Source: Aquincola tertiaricarbonis
GTDB taxonomy: Bacteria > Pseudomonadota > Gammaproteobacteria > Burkholderiales > Burkholderiaceae_C
DNA: 64,000 nt
NCBI RefSeq assembly: GCF_000969605.1
Contig: NZ_JZUE01000005.1
Span: 62,001 to 126,000 of the forward strand
Reading direction: 5' to 3'
Made by a program: the position numbers and the translations under genes. Position 1 is the stretch's first letter. Every line of letters starts with the position of its first letter. The notes under the pieces were generated by a model. That model ran no database searches and was not told the DNA's origin. It saw only the letters and a program-made list of their open reading frames with translations. Below, piece after piece: positions 47,547-56,492 of the stretch.

Positions 47547-48586
47547 TGAACGGATTCAATTTCCTCTGGCCCGACCTGCTGTGGCTGCTGCTGGCGGTGC
47601 CGCTGCTGGTGCTGCTGTACCTGTGGCTGCTCAAGCGCCGCAAGCGCAGCGCGGTGGCCTGGGCCAGCCTGGGCATCGTGAAGGAGGCGGTGGGCCGCGG
47701 CAACGCCTGGCGCCGCCATGTGCCGCCGCTGCTGTTCCTGGCCGCGCTGGTGTCGCTGCTGCTGGCCATCGCGCGGCCGGCGGCCAAGATCACGCTGCCG
47801 CTGGTGGAGCAGACCATCGTGCTGGCCATCGACGTGTCGGGCAGCATGCGCGCGGCCGACGTGGAGCCCAACCGCTTGGTGGCCGCCCAGAACGCGGCCA
47901 AGAGCTTCATCGCCGACCTGCCGCGCCAGGTGCGCGTGGGCGTGGTGAGCTTTGCCGGCACCGCCGCCGTGGTGCAGCCGCCCACCACCAGCCGGGACGA
48001 CGTGGCCGCCGCCATCGACCGCTTCCAGCTGCAGCGGGGCACCGCCATCGGCAGCGGCATCGTGCTGTCGCTGGCCACCATCTTCCCGGATGCCAACATC
48101 GACCTGTCGCAGGTCACCGGCCAGCGGCCGATGCCCGGCGGGCTGGACGAGAAGAAGGCCGACCCGGGCACCGCGCCGGTGGAGCCCGGCTCCTACAACT
48201 CGGCCGCCATCATCCTGCTGACCGACGGCCAGCGCACCACCGGCCCCGATTCCATCGACGCTGCCCGCATGGCCGCCGACCGCGGCGTGAAGGTGTACAC
48301 CGTGGGCATCGGCACCAAGGAAGGCGAGACCATCGGCTTCGAAGGCTGGTCGATGCGGGTGCGGCTGGACGAGGAGACGCTGAAGAACGTGGCCTCCGCC
48401 ACCCGCGCCGAGTACTTCTACGCCGGCACCGCCGAGGACCTGAAGAAGGTGTACCAGTCGCTGGGCTCGCGGCTGACGGCGCAGAAGAAGGAGACCGAGA
48501 TCACCGCGCTGTTCGCCGGCCTGGGCGCAGCGCTGGCGGTGGCCGCAGCGGCGCTGTCGCTGCTGTGGTTCCACCGGGTGCTGTAG
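47543..48586 (+). CDS. Membrane-anchored VWA-domain protein (BatA-like)
   Basis: The 347-residue protein has two N-terminal helices (LLWLLLAVPLLVLLYLWLL and HVPPLLFLAALVSLLLAIARP), then a VWA domain with an intact MIDAS motif AIDVSGSMRAADV and the RGTAIGSGI and LLTDGQRTTGPD segments. It ends with a C-terminal helix (AVAAAALSLLWFHRV). This layout matches BatA-type proteins. It has ATGATG at the start and overlaps DUF58 by 4 nt. BatB-BatE genes, which follow in many species, are absent here. Confidence 0.9.
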   Translation: MMNGFNFLWPDLLWLLLAVPLLVLLYLWLLKRRKRSAVAWASLGIVKEAVGRGNAWRRHVPPLLFLAALVSLLLAIARPAAKITLPLVEQTIVLAIDVSGSMRAADVEPNRLVAAQNAAKSFIADLPRQVRVGVVSFAGTAAVVQPPTTSRDDVAAAIDRFQLQRGTAIGSGIVLSLATIFPDANIDLSQVTGQRPMPGGLDEKKADPGTAPVEPGSYNSAAIILLTDGQRTTGPDSIDAARMAADRGVKVYTVGIGTKEGETIGFEGWSMRVRLDEETLKNVASATRAEYFYAGTAEDLKKVYQSLGSRLTAQKKETEITALFAGLGAALAVAAAALSLLWFHRVL

Positions 48587-48608
48587 CGCCCCGTGCTGCA
48601 GCGCGCCG

Positions 48609-48941
48609 TCAGTTGAAGCGCGTGGCCAGCGCCTCCGACGCCTTGGCGGTGGACAGCGCGCGGCGGCCGATCACCTCCACCCGCTGCACCGGCTGCACCG
48701 GCTGCGCCGGCGCGGCCGCGGCTTCCTGGCTTTCCTGCAGCGAGGCACGGCGGCCGATCACCACCACCTGCTGCACGCCCTGAGGCTCCACCGCCGGCGG
48801 CGGCAGGCGCTTGCCCACCACCACCACGCGCTGCACCGGCTCGCCAGCCTGGGCGGCGGGTGCGGCCGCCAGGCCGGCGGCGGCGGCGATGGCGGCGCTC
48901 ATCACGAGCACGGTGGTGCGAAGCGGGCGTTGCATGTTCAT
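48609..48941 (-). CDS. Small exported protein with three TonB-box-like repeats
   Basis: The 110-residue protein has a signal peptide (residues 1-32, ending AAQA). The mature part contains three copies of a VQxVxVxGxR motif at residues 36-45 (VQRVVVVGKR), 56-65 (VQQVVVIGRR) and 85-94 (VQRVEVIGRR), joined by Pro/Ala/Gln-rich linkers. The motif resembles the VQRVEVTGSR stretch, the TonB box that precedes the plug in TonB-dependent receptors. An AGGAG lies upstream of the ATG. It is convergent with the VWA gene. I recognise no family; a free-standing TonB-binding or competitor peptide is a speculative reading. Confidence 0.7.
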   Translation of the reverse strand: MNMQRPLRTTVLVMSAAIAAAAGLAAAPAAQAGEPVQRVVVVGKRLPPPAVEPQGVQQVVVIGRRASLQESQEAAAAPAQPVQPVQRVEVIGRRALSTAKASEALATRFN

Positions 48942-49114
48942 GGCGGTACTCCTGGCTGCTGACGGGGTCAGTGTGCAAAGCCGCCGGCTGCGCAACCAGC
49001 GGCGTGCGACGAACCGCCGCCACGGCGGTGCGAGCTGCCGTGCAGACCGACCGGCTGCGCCGCCTCGCTACAGTGCGGCACCCGTTTCCGCTTTCAGTTC
49101 AGGATCCCTTTGCC

Positions 49115-49780
49115 ATGACCGGCTCCCACCGCCCACTGGTTCGTGTCTTCCTCACCGGGCTGCTGGCCGCCCTGCCGCTGGCCGCCACGCTGGCCATCCT
49201 GGTGTGGCTGGTGCAGCTGCTGCTGCAGTGGGTGGGCCCGGGCAGCCTGCTGGGCAGCGTGTTCGTGGCGCTGGGCTTCGGCCTGGGCGGCACCGCGGTG
49301 CTGGGCTACCTGCTGGGCATCGCCTTCGTCTGCGCCGGGCTGTTCGCGCTCGGCCTGCTGGTGGAAACCGGCCTGCAGCGTGGCCTGGCCCGGCTGGTGG
49401 ATGGCGTGATGCTGCGCATCCCCGTGGTGCGCACGGTGTACGACATGGTGCGCAAGATGGTGGGCCTGTTCGCACCCGGGCAGGACGACAGCCTGCGCTC
49501 GATGAGCCCGGTGTGGTGCCACTTCGGCGGCGTGGGCGGCGCGGCCGCGCTGGCACTGCTGGGCAGCCCGGAGCCGGTGCTGCTCGAAGGCCGCCGCTAC
49601 CTGGCGGTGATGGTGCCCACCTCGCCGGTGCCCATCGGCGGCGGGCTGCTGTACGTGCCGGAGGAATGGGTGGTGCGCGCCGACATCGGCATCGACGCGG
49701 TGACCAGCATCTACGTGTCGATGGGCCTCACCTCGGCCCAGCACCTGGGCGCCGCGGCGCCGGTGCGTCAGGGGCCCTGA
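49115..49780 (+). CDS. DUF502 membrane protein
   Basis: The 221-residue protein has two to three membrane helices (RVFLTGLLAALPLAATLAILVWLVQLLL; GGTAVLGYLLGIAFVCAGLFALGLLVETG) and then a soluble domain with IPVVRTVYDMVRKMVGLF, VMVPTSPVPIGGGLLYVPEEWV and SIYVSMGLTS. This is the DUF502 pattern, of unknown function. AGGA precedes the ATG; a TACAGT -10-like element lies about 40 nt upstream. Its end overlaps the dioxygenase gene tail to tail by 13 nt. Confidence 0.87.
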   Translation: MTGSHRPLVRVFLTGLLAALPLAATLAILVWLVQLLLQWVGPGSLLGSVFVALGFGLGGTAVLGYLLGIAFVCAGLFALGLLVETGLQRGLARLVDGVMLRIPVVRTVYDMVRKMVGLFAPGQDDSLRSMSPVWCHFGGVGGAAALALLGSPEPVLLEGRRYLAVMVPTSPVPIGGGLLYVPEEWVVRADIGIDAVTSIYVSMGLTSAQHLGAAAPVRQGP

Positions 49781-50493
49781 AAGCCGCCGGCGCGCAGCGT
49801 GATGACCAGGGTGTCCCGGTGGCCCTGGTCGCCGTCGGGCTGGATGGGCGTGCTTTCGTGGATCACGCGCGCATCATCCAACAGCAGCGTGGTCCAGGGC
49901 TGGGTCATCGTGAAGCGCAGGCCGTGCGGGCCATCGGCCTCGAACACGCGGGTCTCGCCGCCCTTCACATGGTGGCGCTGCACCAGCATCACCGCCACCA
50001 GGTCCACGCCGTCGCGGTGCGCGCCTTCAGGCGTGGGCCGCCCGATGCCGCCCTGGGTGTCGATGCGGAAGGGATGCGCCTCGATGTACCAGGGCTGGCT
50101 GCCGCGCAGTGCGCTGGCGCGCCCGGCCAGCATGCACAGCAGGCGGTGCCACAGCGGATCGCCCACCAGCGCCGGCTCGATGGGCTCGAACCAGCGCTCG
50201 ATGCCGCCGTGCAGCGCGTTGTATTCCACCGGCTGCCAATGCGCGCGGTGCGGCATCAGGGCCACCGCCTCGCCTTCCACCACGAAGCAGCCATGGCGCC
50301 GGCGGCGGTAGCGGCCACCATCGCGCAGGTGCTCGTCGGGCGGCAGGCGGTCCCAGAAGGGCAGCCAGCGCGCCAGGGCCTCGGGCGTGGCCTGGAGGCT
50401 GTGGCACAGGCCGGCGGCATCGAGCACCGCATGGCCCTGGCGTTGCATGGCCGCGTCGACTTGCGCGGGTGGGGTGATGGGAGGCTGCAACAT
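49768..50493 (-). CDS. 2-oxoglutarate/Fe(II)-dependent dioxygenase
   Basis: The 241-residue protein matches the 2OG-Fe dioxygenase family that includes free amino acid hydroxylases. The iron ligands are HRD in PEGAHRDGVDLVAVMLV and a distal His in LLDDARVIHESTPIQ; the 2OG-binding Arg is in GHRDTLVITLR. HPFRIDTQGGIGRPT lines the pocket. Members of this family (for example IDO-like) hydroxylate free L-amino acids; the substrate here is unknown. It stands alone, divergent from the GGDEF gene. Confidence 0.8.
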   Translation of the reverse strand: MLQPPITPPAQVDAAMQRQGHAVLDAAGLCHSLQATPEALARWLPFWDRLPPDEHLRDGGRYRRRRHGCFVVEGEAVALMPHRAHWQPVEYNALHGGIERWFEPIEPALVGDPLWHRLLCMLAGRASALRGSQPWYIEAHPFRIDTQGGIGRPTPEGAHRDGVDLVAVMLVQRHHVKGGETRVFEADGPHGLRFTMTQPWTTLLLDDARVIHESTPIQPDGDQGHRDTLVITLRAGGFQGP

Positions 50494-50565
50494 GGTGCAC
50501 CGAGGATAACCGGCCGGCGTACACCGCCGTCACGGCACAATCGGTCACCCTTGCGGCACCGTTCG

Positions 50566-52527
50566 ATGTCCATCAAGCACCGCATCCTCGTCATCGTGCT
50601 GGCGCTCCACGCGCCCTGGCTGCAGGCGCAGACGCCGGCGGAGCTCGTCCTTTCCGGCCGCCAGGCCCTGGGCGCCGACCCCGAGGCCAGCCGCGCGCTG
50701 GCCGGACGCGCGCTGGAAGCCCTGGCCCGCCGCCCCGATGCGGACGTGCACCTGCGTGCCCGCCTGCTGCTGTGCGACTACTTCGCCGAACGCGACCTGG
50801 CCGCCGCCGAGCAGCAGGCGCAGGCGATGCGCGCGCTGCTGCCGGCCACCCGCCGCGGCGGCGCGGAGGCCGCCGTCCTGCTGTGCGAAGGCGTGGCCCA
50901 GGAAGCCCGCGGCGACAGCCGGCGTGCGCTCGCGCTGTTCGACCGTGCGGTGTCCACCGCGGCCGCCGGCGGGGACGACGAGCTGATGGCCGACGCCCTG
51001 TTCCAGCGTGCCTACCTGCGCGGCGTGCAAGGCGAGCTGGCGGCCGGCCTCACCGACATGCGCCGCGCCATGTCGCTGTACGAGAAGCTGCAGCAACCGC
51101 AGCAGGCGCAGAACGCGCTCAGCGGCATCGCCATCCTCTACAACCGCATGGGCGACCATGCGCAGGCGCGGCACTACTTCGAGGCCTCGCTCAAGCTGCA
51201 GCGGGCCTCCGGCATGTCCCGCGAGGAACTGGTGACGCTGCACAACCTGGGCCGCACGCTGGAAGGCATGGCCGACTGGCCCGCCGCGCACAAGGCCTTC
51301 GAGGAGGCGCTGCACCTGGCCCGCCGGATCCACTACCCGCGCGGCGAGGCCTATGCATTGCGCGGCCTGGCCAGCGTGCGCAATGCGCGGCAGGCGCCCT
51401 CGGAGGCGCTGGCGCTGCTCGACCTGGCCTCGCAGATCCAGCAGGACACGCCGGACGAGCGGCTGCGCGGCCAGTTCCTGCTGCAGCGGGGCATCGCGCT
51501 GCGCCAGCTGCACCGGCCGGCCGAGGCAGTGGAACTGCTGCAGCAGGCGATGGAAATCTTCCGCCGCGCGGATTCGCTGGCCGAGCAGGTGGCCGCCGGT
51601 GGCGAGCTGGCCGCAGCGCTGAAGGACAGCGGCGACTGGCGCGCCGCCTTCACCCACCATGCCGCCTTCAAGGAAGCCTCCGACACGCTGCTGCGCCGCC
51701 AGCTGGACCAGCGCTTCGCCACGCTGAAGATCGAGTTCGACAGCGCCGCCAAGGACAAGGAGAACGCGCTGCTGCAGCGTGAGAAGAGCGCCGCCGATGC
51801 CGCGCTGGCCCAGGAACGGCGGGTGGGCCGCCTGAAGCTGGTGGTCATGCTGCTGGCCACCGCGCTGGTGGTGGTGCTGGCCGCGCTGGCCTGGCGCCAG
51901 CGGCGCAGCGGCCGCACGATGCAGAAGCTGGCGATGACCGACGAGCTGACCGCCCTGCCCAACCGCCGCCATGTGCTGGCGCGGCTGGAAGCCCTGCTGG
52001 CGCCCGGCGCCGGTGGCGGTGCGCTGCTCATCGTCGACCTGGACCATTTCAAGCGCTTCAACGACGAGCGCGGCCACCTGATCGGCGACGAGGTCCTGCG
52101 CGCCGTGGCCGACGTGCTGCGCCAGGCGGTGCGCCCGCCGGCCGCGGTGGGCCGCCTGGGTGGCGAGGAATTCGTCGTGGTGCTGCCGCGCGCCGACGTG
52201 ATGCGCGCCGCCGAGGTGGCGGAAGACCTGCGCCGCCGGGTGCAGGCCATTGACGCGGCGCCTTGGAGCCTGGGTTCGGGCACCGAGATCACCACCAGCG
52301 TGGGCCTGACGCTGACCGAGCCCGGGGACGACCTGAGCACGATGCTGCGTCGGGCCGACGAGGCCCTGTACGCGGCCAAGGCCGCCGGTCGCAACCGCGT
52401 GGTGGTGCGCACCAAGGTGACGGAGGCGCAGGACGGCCAGCAGGCCGATGCGGTGATCGGCGCGGCCCGGCAGGCGCTGCGCCTGCCGCTGGCGTCGGCG
52501 GACGCCGACTCTCATTCCCGGGGTTGA
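50566..52527 (+). CDS. TPR-containing diguanylate cyclase
   Basis: The 653-residue protein has a signal peptide (residues 1-22, ending LQAQ), then about 380 residues of TPR-like helical repeats (for example QNALSGIAILYNRMGDHAQARHYFEASLKLQ), a coiled coil, one membrane helix (LKLVVMLLATALVVVLAALAW, around residues 425-446), and a cytoplasmic GGDEF domain. The active site is GGEEF in GRLGGEEFVVVLP. The RxxD inhibitory site is replaced by RPPA, so product feedback at this position is unlikely. It should make c-di-GMP in response to periplasmic input. It may feed the MshEN ATPase at 8.3 kb. Confidence 0.9.
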   Translation: MSIKHRILVIVLALHAPWLQAQTPAELVLSGRQALGADPEASRALAGRALEALARRPDADVHLRARLLLCDYFAERDLAAAEQQAQAMRALLPATRRGGAEAAVLLCEGVAQEARGDSRRALALFDRAVSTAAAGGDDELMADALFQRAYLRGVQGELAAGLTDMRRAMSLYEKLQQPQQAQNALSGIAILYNRMGDHAQARHYFEASLKLQRASGMSREELVTLHNLGRTLEGMADWPAAHKAFEEALHLARRIHYPRGEAYALRGLASVRNARQAPSEALALLDLASQIQQDTPDERLRGQFLLQRGIALRQLHRPAEAVELLQQAMEIFRRADSLAEQVAAGGELAAALKDSGDWRAAFTHHAAFKEASDTLLRRQLDQRFATLKIEFDSAAKDKENALLQREKSAADAALAQERRVGRLKLVVMLLATALVVVLAALAWRQRRSGRTMQKLAMTDELTALPNRRHVLARLEALLAPGAGGGALLIVDLDHFKRFNDERGHLIGDEVLRAVADVLRQAVRPPAAVGRLGGEEFVVVLPRADVMRAAEVAEDLRRRVQAIDAAPWSLGSGTEITTSVGLTLTEPGDDLSTMLRRADEALYAAKAAGRNRVVVRTKVTEAQDGQQADAVIGAARQALRLPLASADADSHSRG

Positions 52528-52537
52528 CACAGGTCAA
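52524..52537 (+). promoter_or_regulatory. FNR/Anr-type binding-site candidate
   Basis: TTGAC-ACAG-GTCAA is a perfect inverted repeat with 4-nt spacing, matching the FNR/Anr/FixK consensus TTGAY-N4-RTCAA. It overlaps the stop codon of the GGDEF gene and lies 75 nt before the hybrid-kinase start. Confidence 0.5.
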
Positions 52538-52548
52538 GTTTCACTCCG

Positions 52549-52562
52549 GTGACTTTTATCAC
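52549..52562 (+). promoter_or_regulatory. CRP/FNR-superfamily-type binding-site candidate
   Basis: GTGA-N6-TCAC, the CRP-like core, lies 11 nt after the FNR-type site in an unusually AT-rich stretch (52540-52600). Its centre is 50-60 nt upstream of the kinase start. Confidence 0.4.
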
Positions 52563-52599
52563 TTGACTCTAATTTACTGCCATTTCTAGCCAGTTTGCC

Positions 52600-52611
52600 T
52601 AGACTGGGTTG
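52600..52611 (+). promoter_or_regulatory. Candidate leaderless -10 element (TAGACT)
   Basis: TAGACT is followed by six bases and the GTG at 52612. No Shine-Dalgarno sequence is present, so the transcript would begin at the start codon. Confidence 0.4.
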
Positions 52612-55600
52612 GTGGCTCAACTGCACGACTCCCCGTGGCCCCTGCTGGGCCGTGAGAGCACCGCACTGCTCGAGGTGTCGGACTGCGCCATGGCCGTGCT
52701 CGATACCAGCGGCTGCATGCTCTGGCAGAACAGCGCCTTCACCACCCTGATCGGCCGCCCGCCGGGCGCGCTGCAGGGCCTGCACCTGGCGGCGGTGCTG
52801 CACAGCGCCGGCTCGGCCACCAGCGGCGCGCCACAGCCGCTGTCCATCGCCCATCGGCTGGCCGCCGGCCAGCGCATCGACGGCATGGAACTGCCCGGCC
52901 TGCACACCGACGGCCGGCCCTGGGTCGGTCGCCTGAGCGTGGCGCCCGACCCCGGCGGCCACTACCTGCTGGCCACGCTGGCCGACGTGACCGAGGCGCA
53001 TCGCCTGCGGCAGCACAACGAGCAGTTGCGCGAGCAGCTGGACGTGGTGCAGCAACTGGCCGGCATCGGCCTGTGGGAATGCGACGCGCGCACGCAGGAC
53101 AGCCGCTGGGACCGCCAGACCTTCCGCCTGGCCGGCCAGCCGCCCGGCCCGCAGCCGCCCACGCTGGAACAGCTGGCCCGCCGGATCCATCCCGACGACG
53201 ACTTCATCGGCCGCTACCGGCGCTCGCTGCTGGCGCCGGGCGATTACTCGGCGCGCTTCCGCCTGCATGACCGCGAAGGCGGCGTGCGGCACCTGCATTC
53301 GCAGTGGCGGGTGCAGCCCGGCGCCGACGGCCTGCCGCGCCGGGTACTGGGCATCCTGCGCGACGCCACCGACCTGGCCGAGCTGGTGCGGTCCTTCGAG
53401 GACACCAGCACCCACCTGTCTCTGGCCCTGGAGCTGGGCAGCATCGCCATCTGGCGGCACGACCTGCGCAACGACAGCGTGGCCTGCAATCCGCAGATGC
53501 GCAGTCTGGCCGCGCTGCCGCCCGGCGACGCCGACTTCGCCCATGCCGACTGGCTGGCCGCGGTGCACCCGGCCGACCTGCCGCGGGTGCAGGCCGACCT
53601 GGCGCAGGCCCGTCGCGGCACCGAGCCGACGGACCTGCAGGCCCGCTACCGCGGCCCGGACGGCAGCTGGCGCATGCTGCTCACCCGTCGCGTGGCCCAG
53701 CGCGACGAGCAGGGCCGCGTGGTGGCCTTGCTGGGCGTGGCCTTCGACGTCAGCGGCCAGGCGGCCGACGCCGAGCGCGCGCTGGCCCTGGCCCGCACGC
53801 TGGAGGCCGCGGCCCGCGCCACCGGCCTGGGCATCTGCGCGCTGGAGCGCCGGGGCCGCCGCCACCGCCGCTGGCACATCACCTGGAATGCGCAGATGCA
53901 TGCGCTGTCGGCCTGGCCCGCCGGCAGGCGTCCGCCGTTGCGGCTGTCGGAGTGGGTACGCCACTGTGTGCACGAGGACGATGCGATGCTGGTGCAGGGC
54001 GTGATCAGCCGCTGGCTGCGCCGGCCGAGCGGCCCGCTGGACCTGCAGTTCCGCACCCGCACGCCGCCCGGCGACGGGCCGCGCTGGCTGTCCGTGCGCG
54101 GCGATGCGCCCGACGACCGGCAGCTGTTCGCGGTGGTGATGGACGTGACCGACCGCCATCTGTCGCTGCAGCGCCTGCAGGCCGCGGTGGAGCGGGCCGA
54201 GCTCGCCACGCGCGGCGTGGGCATCGGCACCTGGGAGCGGCGCGCAGACGGCACCGTGCTGTGGGACGAGCAGATGTTTCGCCTGCGGGAGATGCCGATG
54301 CAGGTGCCCGCGCCCGACACCGCCGCGCGGCTGGCGGTGGTGCACCCCGACGACCGCGAGGCGATGGCGTGCTACCACCCGTCGTCCGAGGGCATGGCGA
54401 TGTCGCCCACCTATGAATTCCGCGTGGTGCTGCCCGATGGCCGCGTGCGCTGGCTGGCCTCCCGCTCCCGTCCGCTGCCCGACGCCCATGGCCGCGAGAT
54501 GCGCCGCATCGGCGTCAACTGGGACATCACCGACAACAAGATGGCCGAGCTGGCCCAGCGCGAGCGCGAAGCGGCGCTGCGCGAAAGCCAGGCCAAGTCG
54601 CGGCTGCTGGCGCGCATCAGCCACGAACTGCGCACGCCGCTCAATGCCATCCTGGGCGTCACCCAGCTGATGCTGATGGCCGCCGGCACGCCCGACCCCG
54701 CGCAGCGCCAGCGCCAGCTGGAGCAGGTGCAGTCGGCCAGCCGACACCTGCTGGCGCTGATCGACGGCGTGCTCGACCTGTCGGCCTACGAAGGCGGCGA
54801 GATGCGCCTGGCGCTGCGGCCGGTGGACCTGTCGGCGGTGGTGGCGCAGTCCGTCTCGCTGCTGGCCTCGGCGGCGCAGCAGCGCGGCATCACCATCGAA
54901 GGCCCGGCCGCCGGCCCGCCACCACCGCCGCCGCGCGGCGACGCCACCCGGCTGCGCCAGGTGCTGGTGAACCTGCTGTCCAACGCCATCAAGTACAACC
55001 GGCCGCAGGGCAGCGTGCGCATCGCCACCCGTGCCGTGGCCGCGGACCAGGTGCCCGAGGGGCATGAGAAGGTGGGCCATGTGGTGCTGTCGGTGGCCGA
55101 CACCGGGCCCGGCATCCGGCCCGAGCAGATCGGCCAGCTGTTCCAGCCCTTCAACCGCCTGGGCCGCGAGCATGACGAGGTGGAAGGCACCGGCATCGGC
55201 CTGGCCATCGTGAAGGCGCTGGCCGGCAGCATGGGCGGCTGGGTGCAGGTGCACAGCTCGCCCGGCGAGGGCAGCACCTTCGAGGTGTGGCTCCAGCAGG
55301 CGCAGACGGCCGACGAAGCCGGCCTGCCGCCCGCCACGCCGGCACCGCCCGGCACGCCCAGCCGGGCCGACGACCTGCGCCGGCCGCTGCCACGCCTGCG
55401 CAGCGACGGCACCGGCAGCGTGCTCTACATCGAGGACAACCCGATCAACGCGATGATCGTGCAGGCCTCCATGGCGCACCGGCCGCTGATCCAGCTGCAG
55501 GTGGCGGTGGACGGCACGTCCGGCATACGGCTTGCCGGCACATCGTGCCCGGACCTCGTGCTGCTGGACATGCAGTTGCCCGACACCGATGGCCATGCCG

Positions 55601-55800
55601 TGCTGAAAGCGCTGCGGGCCGACCCGCGCACGGCGCACCTGCCGTGCATCGCGCTGTCGGCCAACGTGATGTCCGACGACATCCAGCGGGCACTGGCCGC
55701 CGGTTTCACTGACTACTGGACCAAGCCCATCGAGCTGCCGGCCCTGCTCGGCGCGCTGGACACCTTGTTCGGCCGCGCCGGCGAACCCCCACGTGCCTGA
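52612..55800 (+). CDS. PAS-rich hybrid histidine kinase with C-terminal receiver
   Basis: The 1062-residue cytoplasmic protein has four or five PAS-like modules in tandem (each ending as in ATLADVTEAHRL, GILRDATDLAELV, GVAFDVSGQAAD, VMDVTDRHLSLQR, GVNWDITDNKMAE). A kinase core follows, with His in LLARISHELRTPLNAILGVTQLM, NLLSNAIKYNRPQG and DTGPGIRPEQIGQLFQPF...GIGLAIVKALAG. A receiver domain ends it (VLYIEDNPINAMIV, Asp in LVLLDMQLPDTDGH, Lys in DYWTKPIELP). No transmembrane helix. The GTG at 52612 fits a leaderless start; a TTG at 52609 is the alternative. Upstream FNR/CRP-type sites suggest redox or oxygen control. Confidence 0.9.
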   Translation: MAQLHDSPWPLLGRESTALLEVSDCAMAVLDTSGCMLWQNSAFTTLIGRPPGALQGLHLAAVLHSAGSATSGAPQPLSIAHRLAAGQRIDGMELPGLHTDGRPWVGRLSVAPDPGGHYLLATLADVTEAHRLRQHNEQLREQLDVVQQLAGIGLWECDARTQDSRWDRQTFRLAGQPPGPQPPTLEQLARRIHPDDDFIGRYRRSLLAPGDYSARFRLHDREGGVRHLHSQWRVQPGADGLPRRVLGILRDATDLAELVRSFEDTSTHLSLALELGSIAIWRHDLRNDSVACNPQMRSLAALPPGDADFAHADWLAAVHPADLPRVQADLAQARRGTEPTDLQARYRGPDGSWRMLLTRRVAQRDEQGRVVALLGVAFDVSGQAADAERALALARTLEAAARATGLGICALERRGRRHRRWHITWNAQMHALSAWPAGRRPPLRLSEWVRHCVHEDDAMLVQGVISRWLRRPSGPLDLQFRTRTPPGDGPRWLSVRGDAPDDRQLFAVVMDVTDRHLSLQRLQAAVERAELATRGVGIGTWERRADGTVLWDEQMFRLREMPMQVPAPDTAARLAVVHPDDREAMACYHPSSEGMAMSPTYEFRVVLPDGRVRWLASRSRPLPDAHGREMRRIGVNWDITDNKMAELAQREREAALRESQAKSRLLARISHELRTPLNAILGVTQLMLMAAGTPDPAQRQRQLEQVQSASRHLLALIDGVLDLSAYEGGEMRLALRPVDLSAVVAQSVSLLASAAQQRGITIEGPAAGPPPPPPRGDATRLRQVLVNLLSNAIKYNRPQGSVRIATRAVAADQVPEGHEKVGHVVLSVADTGPGIRPEQIGQLFQPFNRLGREHDEVEGTGIGLAIVKALAGSMGGWVQVHSSPGEGSTFEVWLQQAQTADEAGLPPATPAPPGTPSRADDLRRPLPRLRSDGTGSVLYIEDNPINAMIVQASMAHRPLIQLQVAVDGTSGIRLAGTSCPDLVLLDMQLPDTDGHAVLKALRADPRTAHLPCIALSANVMSDDIQRALAAGFTDYWTKPIELPALLGALDTLFGRAGEPPRA

Positions 55801-55843
55801 CGCGGCGGCGCCACGCCGTCAGGCATCCGACCACCGGGCGCCG

Positions 55844-55856
55844 GACAATCGGGCCC
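55844..55856 (+). promoter_or_regulatory. Candidate leaderless -10 element (GACAAT)
   Basis: GACAAT is followed by seven bases and the ATG at 55857, with no Shine-Dalgarno sequence. Confidence 0.4.
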
Positions 55857-56492
55857 ATGTCCCAGTATTTCGAAGTCCACCCCGACAACCCTCAGCCCCG
55901 CCTGCTCAAGCAGGCCGCGCAGCTGCTGCAGCAAGGCGGCGTCGTGGCGATCCCCACCGACTCCAGCTATGCGCTGGTGTGCCAGCTGGACGACAAGTCC
56001 GCCGTGGAGCAGCTGCGCCGCATCCGCGAGGTGGACGAGAAGCACCACCTCACGCTGCTGTGCCGCGACCTGAGCGAGCTGGCCAGCTACGCGCGCGTGG
56101 ACAACAAGCAGTACCGGCTGCTGAAGCTGGGCACGCCCGGCCCCTTCACCTTCATCCTGGAAGCGACGAAGGAAGTGCCGCGGCGCGTCAGCCATCCGTC
56201 GCGCCGCACCATCGGCCTGCGCGTGCCCGACCACAAGGTGACGCAGGCGTTGCTGGAGGCGCATGGCCAGCCGCTGCTGGCCACCACGCTGATACCGCCC
56301 GGCGAGACCGATCCGATGAACGACCCCGCGGACATCCGCGAACGCTTCCAGAAGATGCTGCAGGCGGTGGTGGATGCCGGCGCCTGCCCGATGCAGCCCA
56401 CCACGGTGATCGACCTGACCGACGATGCGGAGCCGAGGCTGGTGCGCCTGGGCAGCGGCGACCCGTCCCGCCTGGGCCTCAGCTTCGATTGA
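55857..56492 (+). CDS. YciO/Sua5-family threonylcarbamoyl-AMP synthase-like protein
   Basis: The 211-residue protein has the YrdC fold: LKQAAQLLQQGGVVAIPTDSSYALVCQL, then KHHLTLLCRDLSELASYARV, GPFTFILEATKEVPRR, RRTIGLRVPDHKVTQALLEAHGQPLLATTLIPPG, and a C-terminal strand with TTVIDLTD. The branch is YciO-like (KHHLTLLCRDLSE), paralogous to TsaC/Sua5 that form the tRNA t6A precursor; the true function of YciO is uncertain. Its end overlaps the thiol-disulfide gene tail to tail by 14 nt. Confidence 0.85.
   Translation: MSQYFEVHPDNPQPRLLKQAAQLLQQGGVVAIPTDSSYALVCQLDDKSAVEQLRRIREVDEKHHLTLLCRDLSELASYARVDNKQYRLLKLGTPGPFTFILEATKEVPRRVSHPSRRTIGLRVPDHKVTQALLEAHGQPLLATTLIPPGETDPMNDPADIRERFQKMLQAVVDAGACPMQPTTVIDLTDDAEPRLVRLGSGDPSRLGLSFD

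Noticed and set aside
52563-52590. TTGACT as -35 with TCTAGC as -10 for the hybrid kinase
   Set aside because: The -10 matches consensus at only three positions; TAGACT at 52600 fits better.
52534-55638. 1034-codon minus-strand ORF over the PAS kinase
   Set aside because: Antisense shadow; the plus strand has intact kinase and receiver motifs.
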